A program made the position numbers and the translations under genes. From Phymatolithon calcareum (lineage: Eukaryota; Rhodophyta; Florideophyceae; Hapalidiales): a DNA stretch of 64,000 nucleotides. The notes below the pieces were generated by a model. The model searched no databases and was not told the origin of the DNA. It saw only the letters and a list, made by a program, of their open reading frames with translations. The DNA is taken from contig OZ345380.1 of the NCBI GenBank assembly GCA_977006965.1, positions 1,054,001-1,118,000 of the forward strand, read 5' to 3'. Shown in pieces: positions 1 through 11,655 of this stretch; position 1 is the stretch's first letter; each line of letters starts with the position of its first letter.

Positions 1-125
1 AATCGGAATCTCAACGGTCAGCAGTCCTGTATTCAACTACATTCGACTTCAAAGTATTGCGCCGTGGTCTGCACTTCGCACGCTTGGCTGCCATCAGGGC
101 TCTACATACATGCTAATCAGAAGCT

Positions 126-1004
126 GTGAGAGCTCGTCGCTGGTGTTCTCGAGCCCATTCCTTCAAGCAAACGGTGCTTAGATCCCAAACAACTGACTTC
201 ACACTTCATGAGTTTCATTTGCTTGCATCATCGTGCGATCGCAACTCAAAATTACAATGCAAAATCCTTCCATCCTCGTACTATGCTGCTTTTCCGAACG
301 TTCGCGGAATATTTCGTATGGAGATCGTGTTTGATTCCTATTATGACATCTGTGAGGCGCTAGGAATTAACGTTGTTGACCGCGAAGAAGGACTATACAG
401 GGAAAAAAAGACATCAGCACGCGTTCTGCGGGCAATTCAGGTATTGGGGGTGAGCTGCATTCGTCCGAAAATGCAAGCCGATGAGATGGATGGCCTGGAG
501 CGTGATGAGACATATGAAGGAGATGAGGGAATGAATTACGACAGAGCTTTGATAGTCGGGGCTGGAATCTCTTCTCCGTCCTGTCCTTTCCGAATTCCAA
601 CTCTTTTTCAGGAGAACATGTCATGGAGTGAAGACACCTGGGAGGAGGGATTGGTCTACCGTTCCGAACCATGTTCTTTCTTTTCAAGAAGCGTCCTAAG
701 TTCAAATTCTGCTTCCCCGTTCGCTGAAGATGCTGTACGTTCGCGTACTTCTGCTTTAAACAAAACGCCGCACACAAGTTCATTTTCCCTTGTTTGGGAA
801 AGGCGTAGCGAGGGCTGCAGTCCAGGTGAGCTTGACGCCGAAGTAGTTCCTGGAACATTGAGGTCTTTCCGGCTGTCATATTAAGAACTCATGTACTGGT
901 CAACTCAGCACAACAAGTGTTCAGAACCCCATTGGAAGGATCCACAGATATGTACTTATGCCAGGTAGTAGTCTCCCCTCCAGTCTTATCTACGTCTGTC
1001 AACT
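126..1004 (+). pseudogene. Transposon accessory family 'R', copy 1, frameshifted
   Basis: This is homologous to the longer ORF at 21011-22108. Shared landmarks include FTLHEFHLLAS against CTLQEFQLVAS, IQVLGV against VQVLGV, MSWSEDTWEEG against TAWSEGSCEVG and VPGTLRSF against VPGILRSF. The open frame ends at 884. A one-base shift near 868-872 opens a frame that continues the homology (PAVILRTHVL and VVVSPP against PAVVLRGNVL and VLVSPP) to a stop near 1004, so the copy is broken. The 5' part is not recognisable and may run off the window. The function of the family is unknown to me. I infer it is carried by a DNA transposon because it sits beside family L here and beside a tnp2 transposase at 16-22 kb. 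Confidence 0.6.
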
Positions 1005-1106
1005 GAACACACAAGATTACAACAATATTTCTCTTTTTCATTCAGTAAAAACCTAGTTCCGCGAGGCAGAAAAGACCAACAAAAATGGGCTCCCAAATAC
1101 GGATTC

Positions 1107-3136
1107 TCACAGCGCGGCTGGGTCGAATCCTTCAGTATCGTCAGCTGCGGGTACTGCGACGCTTTCGGATATAGAGCTTTCGTTTCGCCTGCGTTCAGCT
1201 TCATCTCGATCCCTCTGCGCTTCAACGTATCTTGCCCATGGCATTATAAAAAGAGAATCTCTCAACTTCTCGTAGCCGGTTTGATCCCCACCACGCTTCG
1301 AAATTTTCCTAATTATCGAAAGACATCCATTACCTTCCCGCTCGGCGCGATTATCTTCATTGCCTTCCTCATGTCCGTAATCATCGTCGCCATCATGCTC
1401 TTCGGCAAAAACGTCAACGTTTCCCAATGCCGCCAGTTCCACGTCTGAAACTTCCAGCCCCATAACCTCTCTTAGTGCCCCTCGCAAAGCAATCGCGAAG
1501 ACATGCACGGCTTTGATAGAAAATTGAGAGCAGGAGAGAAGAAACTTCGGGTCCTCTTTCTTGAACATCTCCATATAGAAACCAAGCGCAAGACTATGCA
1601 AAGGCAACCATTCCTCCATGGTGAAGAATAACTCTGGCAGCGCATCCCCACTTCTTGCCAACGCACGTGCGCTTCGCGGACGGCGCACCTTCATCTTGTA
1701 CGTCAGCTTCACGGAGAGCCACGGATGATCTGTGATAAGCGTTTTCACGGCAGAAATGTTCTCTTCGTCTCTTTCAGTGTACTCAGGAATCCTGGAATGC
1801 AGTCGTGCTTTTTTCAGAGTGTCTGTGTTCGCATCATGGACTGCCCATATATCTCGAGCATTTTCTTGCTGACGCCCACTTGAGTCGAATCCAAACTGCA
1901 CGAAGTCAACTGCACATCCATCTGCTCTTGCCTCACTAACCGAATCGTAATCATGGCAAATCCTGTCGACAACAAAGAGCAAATTATGGTACAGATACTC
2001 GCGCCCATTACAGCGACCGTAATTGAGTTTGCCCACCATGATCCTTCGTGTGTGCTTCACGGCGTGAATAGCACTGCAATCGTCTGAATTCAGCTTTCGT
2101 TTTTTCGAGGCCGGGGCACTACCTGAGTTTGTAGCACGCGAAGACCACACCTGTTCTTCGGTTTTCTCAACCCTCGCGATCACTTGGTCCACCAATACCA
2201 TGCCTTTGTCACGCGGATACAGCTCTAGGAGCCAGTTAGGTGCCTTAGGTCCCGTTCTTCCAGGCTGTTTGCACACGCTTGCATTTGTCCGAGGAGAGAT
2301 GGTGACAAACAGATGCGATGCCGAGTAGTTAAAGAGGCTAGCTACAGCATTTCGTACAATCTAGCTCCAAAGCCTTCCTTCCGGTCTACGAAATTTCTCC
2401 TTCGTCTCACGCTTCTGACCATTGACGGAGAAGAGCAACGCGCTCAATCCAGATTGGGAACCAATGAAATCTAGATCACCGAACATGCCCTCATGCATAT
2501 CTTTGTCCATCCAGTCTTTCGCCTTCTCAGTCTTTTGTGCAAAACTTACGGAAGCAACAATCATCGTCCATGTCCCTAACGGAATAACAACATGGTTTTC
2601 GTCTTCCTTGAGGCAGTCCTCAAGATGCACCGCATGCGCTGGAATCCCCTTTCATATTTTCCGACTTGAGCATCGACTTCCCTCTCCTCCTTTCCCGCGC
2701 AGAATCTGCCGGGCGCCGGACTGTAGTTTCTCATCGAAGTCCGTCTCGAGAGAATCCATTCGCCCCAACAGTTTGGCTTCCATCTGGGTGATGCGCAAAT
2801 TCTGAGCCTCAAAGAGCTGGCCGAGAAAAGCAGTAAAATCAGATGTCATGTCTCCCATCGCGACGAGCCTTTGACCTTGCCGACGTCGCTCGGCAGCATT
2901 CATTTCCGTTGATCCTGGACCGGAATCAATGTGGCTAGGGATTTCTTCTTCCCGCTGATTAATGGCCGGCGCGATACTTCTTCCACCAATTGCGCGGCTT
3001 CCGGTCGATAACTGGGATCGGATTTCCCGCGGTAAATCGCCCATCTTTTGAGTGGATTAAGGCTGTCCAGACCGCAACTTGCCTGCAGTGCCTCATAAGT
3101 ATTCAAAACGTGATGTTCTAGTGTCAGCAAGCCCAT
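1107..3136 (-). pseudogene. Transposon accessory family 'L', copy 1, degenerate 5' half
   Basis: An open frame of 389 codons (1107-2276) matches the C-terminal half of the intact ORF at 13779-15728. The clearest shared block is FSIKAVHVFAIALRGALRE against YSLKAVHIIALAIRALIKQ, followed in both by an acidic D-x-E-x-x-ALG element. Upstream, pieces of three frames between 2361 and 3136 continue the homology (VVIPLGTW...VSFAQK against IAPLLRNF...VCFTSK), so the N-terminal half is split by frameshifts or unrecognised introns. The C-terminal part has an acidic Asp/Glu-rich stretch. It is convergent with the R copy at 126-1004, an order that differs from the locus at 13.8-22.1 kb. Function unknown. 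Confidence 0.6.
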
Positions 3137-3224
3137 AAGGCGGTCGGGTCATACAATGGATCAGCTCCAAGCAGCTCGTTCCAAACTATAAAAGATCACT
3201 GAGCTCTAGGAGACATACATACTA

Positions 3225-3367
3225 ACTCTATTGGCTGAAAGTATTCCCTGAGTAATACTTTCTGCCAATAGAGTAGGCGCGGCCGGGCAAAGTGCCACGA
3301 ATTGCACCATGAATGATTCATAAACATTGCCTGCAGGCGCCACGGCGTTAGTACTGTTTATGAATCA
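3225..3367. repeat. Two adjacent hairpin palindromes
   Basis: The first hairpin has arms ACTCTATTGGC (3225-3235) and GCCAATAGAGT (3264-3274), continued inward by AAAGTATT/AATACTTT. The second has perfect 13-bp arms TGATTCATAAACA (3314-3326) and TGTTTATGAATCA (3355-3367). They lie about 90 and 180 bp upstream of the degenerate L copy. Hairpins also lie upstream of the intact L copy, but their sequences are unrelated. Confidence 0.7.
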
Positions 3368-4536
3368 CATTTGGTAGCCCTAAATCGCTCAAAGCGGCGA
3401 CGTGCGTGGCCGGCGCCCTGCAGTGCAGAAATTTGGTTTCTTTTCTTAGATTTCAGCTACTTAACAGCTCAAGTATGTGCTGCTCCACCATCGCCTGCGT
3501 AAGGTCTTGACATGTCCAACGAATCTCGTTAGATTTGTGGGCTTGCAATCATTACTCTTGGTGATGAACGCCGGACTAAGGGACAATACTGCCCTCGCAT
3601 TTGGAATATGTGTAAGTTTACTTCTCGTATCTTGCGCTCTCTATCCTCTGCCCACGAGTCTACGCAAAACGTTTCTCATTTGCGCCTTAATTATTTCTTG
3701 ATCGTACGCATCTCTGTCCATTTCCGATACATCGTACGCAGGCCAGCCACATTGACCGAGTTTTGCTGAGTTGACATTGACTATGTTATTCTATTCACTT
3801 GTACAAATTTTGGCAGCTACCGGCAGCTTCCGCGATATCACATTGCAAGAGTCATTCCACCGCCAACCATCATATTTAAGCCTCTGTACCCATCACTTCT
3901 ATTCTCCAGGTGCAATATCAAACCTAATTTCTATTGTGTTTCAATTTGTTTTTGATTGCAGATTCCCGGGTGCCCCTTCAAGGACCAAATGTATTAGTCC
4001 CGGTAATATCCACGTAAATTATCTGTGTGTGTGATACTTTCAACGGTTCTACTGCGAGCTCTGTCTCTTTAATTCGACCTCATTTGAATGAAAATCCAGC
4101 TAATATTCTGTGGATTCTGATAGCGATAATTACAATTAAATGAATTCGAATTTACAATTGTAGCTTTTCTGATGAGATGAATATTTACCGCCGCGGTATC
4201 ACGCAAGGTGGCGCTCAACATCATAACCGTTGATAGCATGCTTGTATCCACTTTGATTCAAAAACAGGTACCGCTTAACCACTCTTTGAAGCTACACCCA
4301 ATGCAGCATTATATCATACTGCGAGATTGTTCATGAATAACCGTCGAACACTATCACCAGGCACCGGTTGTGCCTCCAGTGTAGGCTTCGTTCTCTCGCA
4401 ATTCCCGAAACGTGCGAGCTCAAATTTGCTGTAAGTATCAACTTTTGAGTGTGTCTTATGGACATAGCTTTGAGCATCCAAGCCTGATTTTTCGGTAGCA
4501 ATATCCTGTGGGTCTTTGCAAATATTAAGGAGATGT
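3368..4536. other. No confident gene; AT-rich spacer
   Basis: Only short overlapping ORFs with no recognisable product are present. I see no repeat in this stretch that recurs elsewhere in the window. Confidence 0.4.
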
Positions 4537-4602
4537 GTACCGACTTGCTTATAAGCCAAGATAACAAATTTGTTATCCTGGGTTATAAGAGCAAGTCGGT
4601 AC
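4537..4602. repeat. 66-bp near-perfect palindrome
   Basis: The outer arms are GTACCGACTTGC and GCAAGTCGGTAC, followed inward by TATAA-type and GATAACAAA/TTTGTTATC arms meeting at the centre, with a few mismatches in between. There is essentially no loop. It would form a cruciform or a stable RNA hairpin. Confidence 0.75.
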
Positions 4603-6807
4603 TACATTTATGTAGACCCCTAAAAATTGCATTCCAAAATATAATCCAAAATTAGCTTCTGAGCGACAAATATGTAGCTACGAATGACTCGTGCTGCCTG
4701 TAACGGGAGACGTGACGACGGTGTCGACACCCGTGCCTCGACTACCTGACCGAACAATCCCAAGTCGGCGTCCGTATACGTCAAAGAATTCGCCCTCGGA
4801 GACATTGAGTGTTTCCAGGTACAGTGTGGTGGCGTATATCCAGAGCGGCGCAGTCGCCCTGAGCACGACCACGAATGTGATGACAGTCACGAAAGACGCT
4901 GCGGCGACGCGCGCGGAAAGCCAAACCGGAACGCCCAGCTCTGCTCCGCGGGAACTTCAACACGGCGATGTGATGCTAGGCGGAAAACAGGGACAGACCA
5001 TTGAAGGAAAAAGAGTGTTGTGCGGAGGACGTTGCATTTGTGGCGCTGCAGAGTTGACGGTAATGACGAGTCGCCAAGTGAGCAGGGGAGCCTCGGGCGA
5101 GTTGCGACATTGTACACTTTGGATTGAAGAACACGAAAGCTCGCAATTGTGCCTGAAGCTTTCTAGTAGTTTTCGCAGTTTGCCTTTACTGCCTAAATGG
5201 TCCGCGCCATCGCGAAATTTGGAATACGGAGGGAATGCCTGTAAAGAAAACAGGTCATATTCGTTAGGGTTTAAATCCTACGCCTCAAAGATTCTAAAGC
5301 GAAGAAAAACAGGAGCGCTTGAGCATTTCTTTGTTTCCCACCGCAAGCAAACTCGGACTGGCGGCGTCTCGGGAAAGATGTTCTCTTCCTCTTTCCCAAC
5401 TATCATACTTTGATTTCGGCACAAGGGCTATGAGCGTGCAAAAGTCCGCGAAAGTTTAAATATTTTTGAGTCTTTAGACCAAAAGTCAATTTTAACTTTT
5501 GCCGTTCTGAATGCTTTTTCCCAGGAGAAGAAAGCTGTATTCCCGAGCGTTTGTTGAATGTGAGGGATGGATTCGAGCAAGTTTTGCCCCTCCTGCTGTG
5601 CTCCGCTTCACCGCAGCGGAACGCGAATCATTGCATTTCAGCTCGTCATTGCATGGGATTCGCACCGAATGCGCAGACCGTTCCAGAAACACGGACACCT
5701 AACGCTGATGTACTCCCGTGTCTGCGGGCAATCTGACCCCCGTTCCGAGTGCTCGATTTGGACATCTTGTCCTCCAATATCAAACGCATGAATTGCCTCT
5801 CCGACGCTCAACTCAGCGGAAAATGCATGCTCAATTCTACCGGACAACGACACACCCAAAAATTTTTGATCCAAGCCGTCCGCAAGCTTGCTGCTGTTCC
5901 GGACGCCTTATGCACTGACCGTAAGTGATCAATCTGTTCCCGGTTTTGGGAAGCTCCGAAATTCCTGTCGAATGTTTCGTACATGACTCTGGAAGCAGGT
6001 GTGATTGAGGGTCCACGGCGAACAGTTGCTGGTGTGTCGGGTCTCATGGCTTATGTTTTCCTCCCATCTGGCGCAGTGGGGCACAGTTGCGAGCCCTATT
6101 ATTGCACGAGAGATACATCGGATGATCACAGTACTGCGTTGGGACCGCGAAAGCGAGTGTATTCGTGAAAAATTGGAAAGAAACAGTATGTTGAAATCAC
6201 GGATGTCCCGAAATGAAGCAATTGTAAGAGGTTGAGCCGCCGTACTCCGTTTAGTTGACGCACAGTATTTCCCAGATTCATTGTGCCAGCTCACTGCATT
6301 TGTTTTACAGTCAACGAGTGCGAACATCTCTGGCTAGTCGTCGGACGTACTCCTCGCCGCTTTGCGGACACTCCGGCATCAATTGGTCCCTGCCGACATT
6401 GCAATTGGTAAGGGCACGAAATAATTGTGTGCCTCCGAATTACTACCTCGAGATCATGTGCGCTTAATTTACTTGTGGCAAAGAGGTCGTTTCTGGTTTT
6501 CGCCCTTCGCCAGTCGGGACGAATCGGACAGAAAGATTGCAACGACAGCACCGTCTTTGGGAAGGAAATCAAGCTGGAAAAATTTCTGTATAGACATAGA
6601 TCGTCAACTGTGGGCAACGCAGCTCATCCCTCGTTGAATTTCTGTTTCCGTCTGGGCGCTGCCGAAGGTTCGTCCGACCGGACCAATCTCCTCTATCGTC
6701 TGCTATAATCAATCCGGCGTAAGCGATGTGCTTCAATGGACGATTTTTTTTATACTCGATGAGAACGTGGTCGAGGTTGCGAATCCGTAGCTTCACTGAA
6801 GTGTCCT
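4603..6807. other. No confident gene; possible membrane-protein remnant near 4679-4960 (-)
   Basis: On the minus strand at 4679-4960 one frame encodes a hydrophobic segment (TVITFVVVLRATAPLWIYA) and then a soluble tail ending in a stop. It is cut upstream by stops and has no family I can name. The opposite-strand ORF of 240 codons at 4691-5413 looks like an antisense shadow rich in Ser/Arg/Thr. From 5414 to 6807 several short ORFs overlap on both strands and none is convincing. Confidence 0.3.
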
Positions 6808-7027
6808 TCCTCAGCGTATTCTTGTTGCATGCCTTCCTAATAGAGAAACCACCGCGATTCTGCATTGCATGTTAGGAAAATAATCGGTCAGGGCATCTTT
6901 CAACTATCTCTGAAGAGAGTGGTGAATTAAAAAAGATGCCCTCACTGTTTATTTGCCAAACATGTAATGCATAATCGCGGGGGTTTCTCTATTAGGAAGA
7001 CAGTATACTACAAGAACACGCTGAGGA
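6808..7027. mobile_element. Fold-back / MITE-like element with arms of about 95 bp
   Basis: The left arm 6808-6900 and the right arm 6932-7027 are inverted copies with scattered differences and a 31-bp spacer. Both arms, read outward, contain a frame beginning with NRGGFSIRK-like residues. That explains why the two strands show look-alike ORFs here. I did not find a convincing target-site duplication. The PIF/Harbinger pseudogene lies 0.7 kb to the right, but I see no sequence link between them. Confidence 0.6.
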
Positions 7028-7364
7028 CTACCATATTCGGTGCTTGTCAACCTTGCGGCAATGGACCGTATGTCAGAATTAAAGTTGGGCTTGCATTAGG
7101 GCTAGGATCAGCGGCGGTCCGAATCCGAAAAATGGATCAATTTCTGATCCGCGGCCTGTCCGGAGTCCGAAAATTTTCCTCTTGGCGACAGCTGTCCGAA
7201 TCCAGTCATTTAAGTGAAAAAAAACTTATTCTGCCTCTTCCCCTGCTCAAATTCTTTAAAAAATCTAACTTTTTTTCTCCTCTCCGAGGAATAATGTGGT
7301 GATTTACAACTTATAAAATCCTCCTCACATCAAAATAAACAATCGAATTTTAGCTTCCAACTTA

Positions 7365-7540
7365 TTTTTCCTGCATCAGGTTTTACAAGTTGAAGGTTGA
7401 TTGGGTTGGGAAGATCATCTGGCCAATAGAACTCAGTTTGAATGTAAGTGATAGGAGCGGAGAAAATGTTCAATTTAATAGTTCATCTGCAGATGAACTA
7501 TTAAATATGTATCTGTCCAATTCACATTTTTCCTACCTAG
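7365..7540 (+). mobile_element. Copy of dispersed repeat 'E', left part, with central palindrome
   Basis: Positions 7365-7470 match 36789-36879 almost base for base, and the part from 7441 on also matches 39192 onward. At 7473-7506 this copy holds a perfect 34-bp palindrome whose left arm is absent from the sister copy near 39217-39240. The right end of the family is seen at 11584-11655 and 39284-39354. No coding capacity is visible. Confidence 0.65.
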
Positions 7541-7754
7541 GGAGTCCGGGAAATACCGCTGAAGATGGAAATTCGCGGATTAATTTAGATTACTCATTAA
7601 TCTAATATCATTTGACGCACTTTCGAATAGAAAAGAACCAATGGGAACTATTCATGTGCCTCAGACAGGCTGTTTATAGGACTAGTACCGTTTGATATCG
7701 AGCTGACCTGACTTGTCATCAGGAGTTTGATACCTTTCAATGAAGAGTTTTAAT

Positions 7755-8742
7755 TCAATTTATATCAACAAAGAAAAGAGGCTCCGTGTCCATCATAAGC
7801 TGTGTAATCTGCGCAACAGCATGCAAGCAGTACGAATGCTTCGATATGTCATGTCTAAATCGCGTAGACAGAACAGAGAACTGCTTAAAACGCTTGTTTA
7901 CGGTCTCATGGCACGCGCAGGTTAGAGTGCAATTTTGCAATATCGTCATTTTTCCCAGAAGGCGTCAAACAGCTGTTGTCCCTATACCTAGAATCAGCGA
8001 TAACCTTCTCGTCCTGGTCAAGAGCCCCCTTCAGACGACTACTGTAAATAGTAAGATCGGGCACACCGCAGGCGAAAGCGCCATTAACCCACACAATATT
8101 TCCATTCTCCAGTGATAGACCAACCTCGTAGCGAAGACCCGCCGCTTTAAACTTGAACGAAAAGAAGTGGGGGTCGAAAGGGAATGGCTCTAGTACCCTG
8201 AAATCAGTGCCATCAACTGAGATCCAGCATCCGTGCAAAGACTTTTCCGCGCGCCGCCGCTCCCAATCAATCTATAATGTACAATGTCAACAACCAGAAA
8301 AGCGAAAGAAGTTCGATATCCACTTTAGCGCTTGAAAACTTACAACGCCTAAATCAGATAAAAGCTTCACAAATATCCAGCACCATTTGCGGAATGTCTT
8401 CTCGTCCACGCCGGCAAGAGAGCTGTGCACGTGCTCAATGCTGTATGATTTTAAGAACAAAAGCGCCCACAGCAAGTGCACAGGCATGCCATTCGGAGGA
8501 ATTCTGGCAATGAGGAGCGACCACAAGCGTGCACACACAGTAGTAGAAACTCCAAAAAAGCCGCGAAAACGTTGGTCCTGCACTGCTACGCTTTTGGGCG
8601 TTCTGCGCATAATCGTGTCGCCAAGCTCGGAAAACCGGGACGATGAGACAGGAAAATGTTCACCTTGCATGATGCTTGCAAGTGGCGATCTCTTCGAAGC
8701 TGCAGAAAGAGATGCCTCATCACGGAAATGGTATACCCTCAT
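7755..8742 (-). pseudogene. PIF/Harbinger transposase (DDE_Tnp_4 type), frameshifted
   Basis: Exon 1 (8744 side down to 8344) gives a helical N-terminal region. A 72-nt intron follows (8272-8343, donor GTAAGT, acceptor ATTATAG). Exon 2 then reads IDWERRR and SVDGTDFRV, followed by KFKAAGLRYEVGL, the hallmark blocks of the Harbinger catalytic domain, with the first Asp in VDGTD and a later AD motif. Near 7905-7925 the frame is lost. A shift by one base restores the expected end of the domain (HETVNKRF ... RHDIS ... VAQITQ), which stops at 7755. So the copy is inactive as it stands. No terminal repeats or TWA duplication were found around it. Confidence 0.75.
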
Positions 8743-9762
8743 ATAGTGCTATGGGCACACCGCGAATCAAAAATTTTAAGTTAAAAATAAGAATTATCAC
8801 TTCCAGAGTACCAACATCAAAAATAAATTACAATCAGATCGTTTGCCGTGATTTTTGAATTTGGACCAATAATATGAAAGATTATAAATCCCTTTGAAAT
8901 AAATAATAATGATGACAAAAAACCAACGTTTCGTGCTCTCTAGCGATCACGTGGCTCTACTGATATGCAGAGAGGGCACTCATGGTACTGTGCACAGCGC
9001 TATAGACAAAAACAGCGAAACACTGTAGCGTTGTATAACGAAAAATCTAAAAAGTCTAATACCCCTTAAGGCTTTAAACAACTCTTAAGAACAAAACGAA
9101 TTAGATCTCTCTGTGGCACCACTATACCACTACACGGAGCTAAAAATTAAAAACCCCATTTCCTTCGTGCCACTGTAGCAGATCTAGTCGAAAAAGCACA
9201 GAATATGCGAAATTGGCCTGGATTTAAAAATGCGGACAGTAATCTTACAACAAAACCATGTCCTTTTTCTGAATTTTTTTAGCCAATCCTGTTCTACGTC
9301 GTCCAATCTAGTGGCAGATGGGTCTCACTAGTCGAAAATAATCATAGTTTATCCATTAAGAGCATTAGACTTTTTGGAGTTTTAGACTAATTAGTCTAAA
9401 TTAGTCTAAAACGCTGCAGCGTCGTTTTTCGGTATGATAAAGGCGTTTGTTTCAAAGAAAGACACTATGTATCACTCGTGCATTAATGGAGTGCACAAAG
9501 TTCATAGACAGCACGGCAATTCGCCACTTGTCATTCCAAAATTGAAAGATCCATGTATGCTGTGATTCTATCATATGGAAAACTTCATATTACATGCTAT
9601 ATGTAGCAAAAGATTCCCGCGCTTTTCAGTTGGTGTCATAACTTCAATTTAATGCCAGGACTCCTACACATTTATCGTACTCCTAAGGTTCTGCTACCAG
9701 ACTGACAGAACCACCTTGCGTACAACCTTTCTGCCGAAAAGCTAACGCTCGCACAATTAAGA
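8743..9762. other. No gene seen; AT-rich, small inverted repeat
   Basis: There are no ORFs of note. A small inverted repeat is present with arms GTTTTAGACTAA (9379-9390) and TTAGTCTAAAAC (9401-9412), made of tandem TTAGTCTAAA units. Confidence 0.5.
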
Positions 9763-11215
9763 ATGGGAAAAACATCTCCCATTAAACGCCTCTTGATGGA
9801 GATGCTGAAGAACAACGACATACCGGATGGCCACACCCCGAAACAGGTTCGTGCAATGCGTTCCGAGTTTATGAAAGTTAAGGAATCCGCGTTCCGTGGA
9901 TACCTCAGCGAGGCCCGCAGTACCTTCAAAGATGATCAGGAAGGTATGTGAGACACGTTTATTTTTCACTTTATTTCTGGGCAACATTATCTCAATAATA
10001 ACACCATTTTGTTCCAATTTTTGGTTTGTTTCCGTTTTTCCGTTATTGGTTCTGCTTCATTTCACGGTTTCTGGTTTTCTACTTTCTTCAACTACGAATA
10101 ACCAGGCGATGGGCTAATTCCCATTTGTACGGCTTCCCCTGACCCGAAGAAGATGAAAACAGAGCATATTTCTCTTATTGACGACTGCGAATCTGATTCT
10201 GAGGTGGATGAAAACCATGTCGCAGACACTCGTGATTTTTTCAAGCCCGTATTGGCGAGTGGGAGGATGCCGATACAGACGACAGGCGCGTGACTTTGGC
10301 CATATGTCTTCCTTCAGGCGTGGGGCAGACGAGGAAGGACCACGAGGTATTTGTGTCAGATGATGGCAAGTCGTTGAAAATTTTGTAGTGTGGCCGCGTG
10401 AGCTGACTAACACGAATGTGCTACATAAGGCTTGGCTGGACAAGGAGGTGACTTCCTCGAATTTCATCGCGAGGATGATGTCTTTCAAACCGTTTTTGCG
10501 TTCGCTTCGTAACTCCATACAGGATGAGATTACCTCAACATACACCTTCAAACTGCCATTTGCAGTCAAAACGGACGTAGTGCTGCGAAAGACTTCCACC
10601 TTCTACTTGGGGTGGAAAGGGAGCCAGACCAAGATTCTCTACGTCACTTTAGAAGCTCCGTGTGGTAGCGTAGATCGGCGGATCGACGCCTCTGAGTAGT
10701 CCGGGAACGGTTGGCCGTAGAGGCCGTGCAAGGCTCCAGCGATTGGTCTCTCCCGATGGAGGATAGTGGCAGAGCAAACAACAAAACACACACACGGACT
10801 TGGGGTCAAATCGCAAGAGGACACTAACGTCCGTGCGCAGACACAGGGGCGAGGGTCCTAGGACCGAGGCTCGACCGACGGCGTAGAGTCGAGGTCGTAC
10901 GAAGGGCCTTCCCTGAGGCGAAAGGTCCGCGAAGGTTGGAACTGAAGACGGTCGATCTGGACCAAACACGGGTTGCCCCTTTTACTGAGGGCCGGCGGCC
11001 GAAAGCCCGCCATATATTACCAAATCGGTCTTATCATACTAGAAATAAACCTAAACGGAGGGGACGACGGAGTCGAGGGCACAGCGTGTAAGCCCATGCG
11101 AGCTGGAATGGTGGGGGAAAAGCAAGGCCTCAGGGCCACCCATCCATACTACTACACTCCGGACGACAAATACGGTATTGCAGAGGATGACATTCCGATA
11201 TTCACTGCTGCTTAA
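9763..11215 (+). pseudogene. Unassigned gene, interrupted by a solo LTR and two frameshifts
   Basis: Exon 1 (9763-9943) begins MGKTSPIKRLL. An intron at 9944-10105 has donor GTATGT and acceptor ACCAG and joins in phase to exon 2. The frame changes at a T6 run near 10220 (one T missing) and again near 10380, after which the reading VWPRELTNTN ... FYLGWKGSQTKILYVTLEAP runs to 10660. Removing the solo LTR and one copy of the CTCCG duplication restores a continuous frame to DDKYGIAEDDIPIFTAA and a stop at 11213-11215. I do not recognise the protein. It is acidic in the middle and has no membrane segment. The intron and the conserved frame on both sides of the LTR indicate that it was once a real gene. 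Confidence 0.55.
10661..11156. mobile_element. Solo LTR of an LTR retrotransposon, 496 bp, TSD CTCCG
   Basis: It starts TGTGGTAG and ends CTACTACA, the short imperfect TG..CA inverted ends typical of LTRs. The 5-bp direct repeat CTCCG flanks it at 10656-10660 and 11157-11161. It is more GC-rich than its surroundings and has no internal coding region, so it is best explained by recombination between the two LTRs of a full element. It sits in the last coding part of the gene at 9763-11215. Confidence 0.85.
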
Positions 11216-11362
11216 AAATCAGCTTTGCATGTAGTAAAAGCTAGGCTGGTCCGACCAGGAAATCTGACCATCTCGCCGAGTGTGACTGCTCAACTGCAAT
11301 TAAATGATAACTCATACTTTTCTCATAAATGTAAAAAAAGCGGAATTTCCCGGACTCCCCTA

Positions 11363-11581
11363 AGGGCTGATGAACGAATAGTTCCCAACTGGGAAAATGG
11401 GAAAATGAGAAATTGGGAACGCAAGTACGTCCAATAGAATACCTGCATTTGTGAAATTTTACTTCTTTTGCCTCCTTCAGGTTCAAATTCCACAAGTGCA
11501 CGTATTCTATTGGACATATTGGCGTTCCCATTTTCTCAATTTCCCATTTTCCCGGTTGGGAACTATTCGTTCATCGGCCCT
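11363..11581. mobile_element. MITE with about 80-bp inverted repeats and TA target duplication
   Basis: The arms begin AGGGC(T/C)GATGAACGAATAG and pair over roughly 80 bp with about nine differences, around a spacer of about 60 bp. TA flanks both ends (11361-11362 and 11582-11583), as in Tc1/mariner-type MITEs. Inside each arm is an internal GGGAAAATGGGAAAATGAG-like low-complexity run. Confidence 0.75.
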
Positions 11582-11583
11582 TA

Positions 11584-11655
11584 CGTGAAAGCAGCTCGTG
11601 TTTTCTCACGTCCACAAAAACAATGTGAAAAATTTGGATGAATTCGCGCGAGCTT
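11584..11655 (+). mobile_element. Right end of dispersed repeat 'E'
   Basis: This matches 39284-39354 with a few substitutions (ACGTGAAAGCAGCTCGTG ... GAATTCGCGCGAGCTT). It is immediately followed by CACTGGGGGAGTAAA at 11656, a terminus-like sequence that resembles the ends of the insertion at 39799-41737. Confidence 0.6.

Noticed and set aside
3225-3274. Hairpins as transcription terminators
   Set aside because: The sequence is eukaryotic nuclear DNA and these hairpins are not placed after genes or followed by T runs in a consistent way.
4691-5413. Plus-strand ORF of 240 codons
   Set aside because: Low-complexity Ser/Thr/Arg-rich translation with no motif. The opposite strand has a more protein-like hydrophobic segment, so it is likely an antisense shadow in a decayed region.
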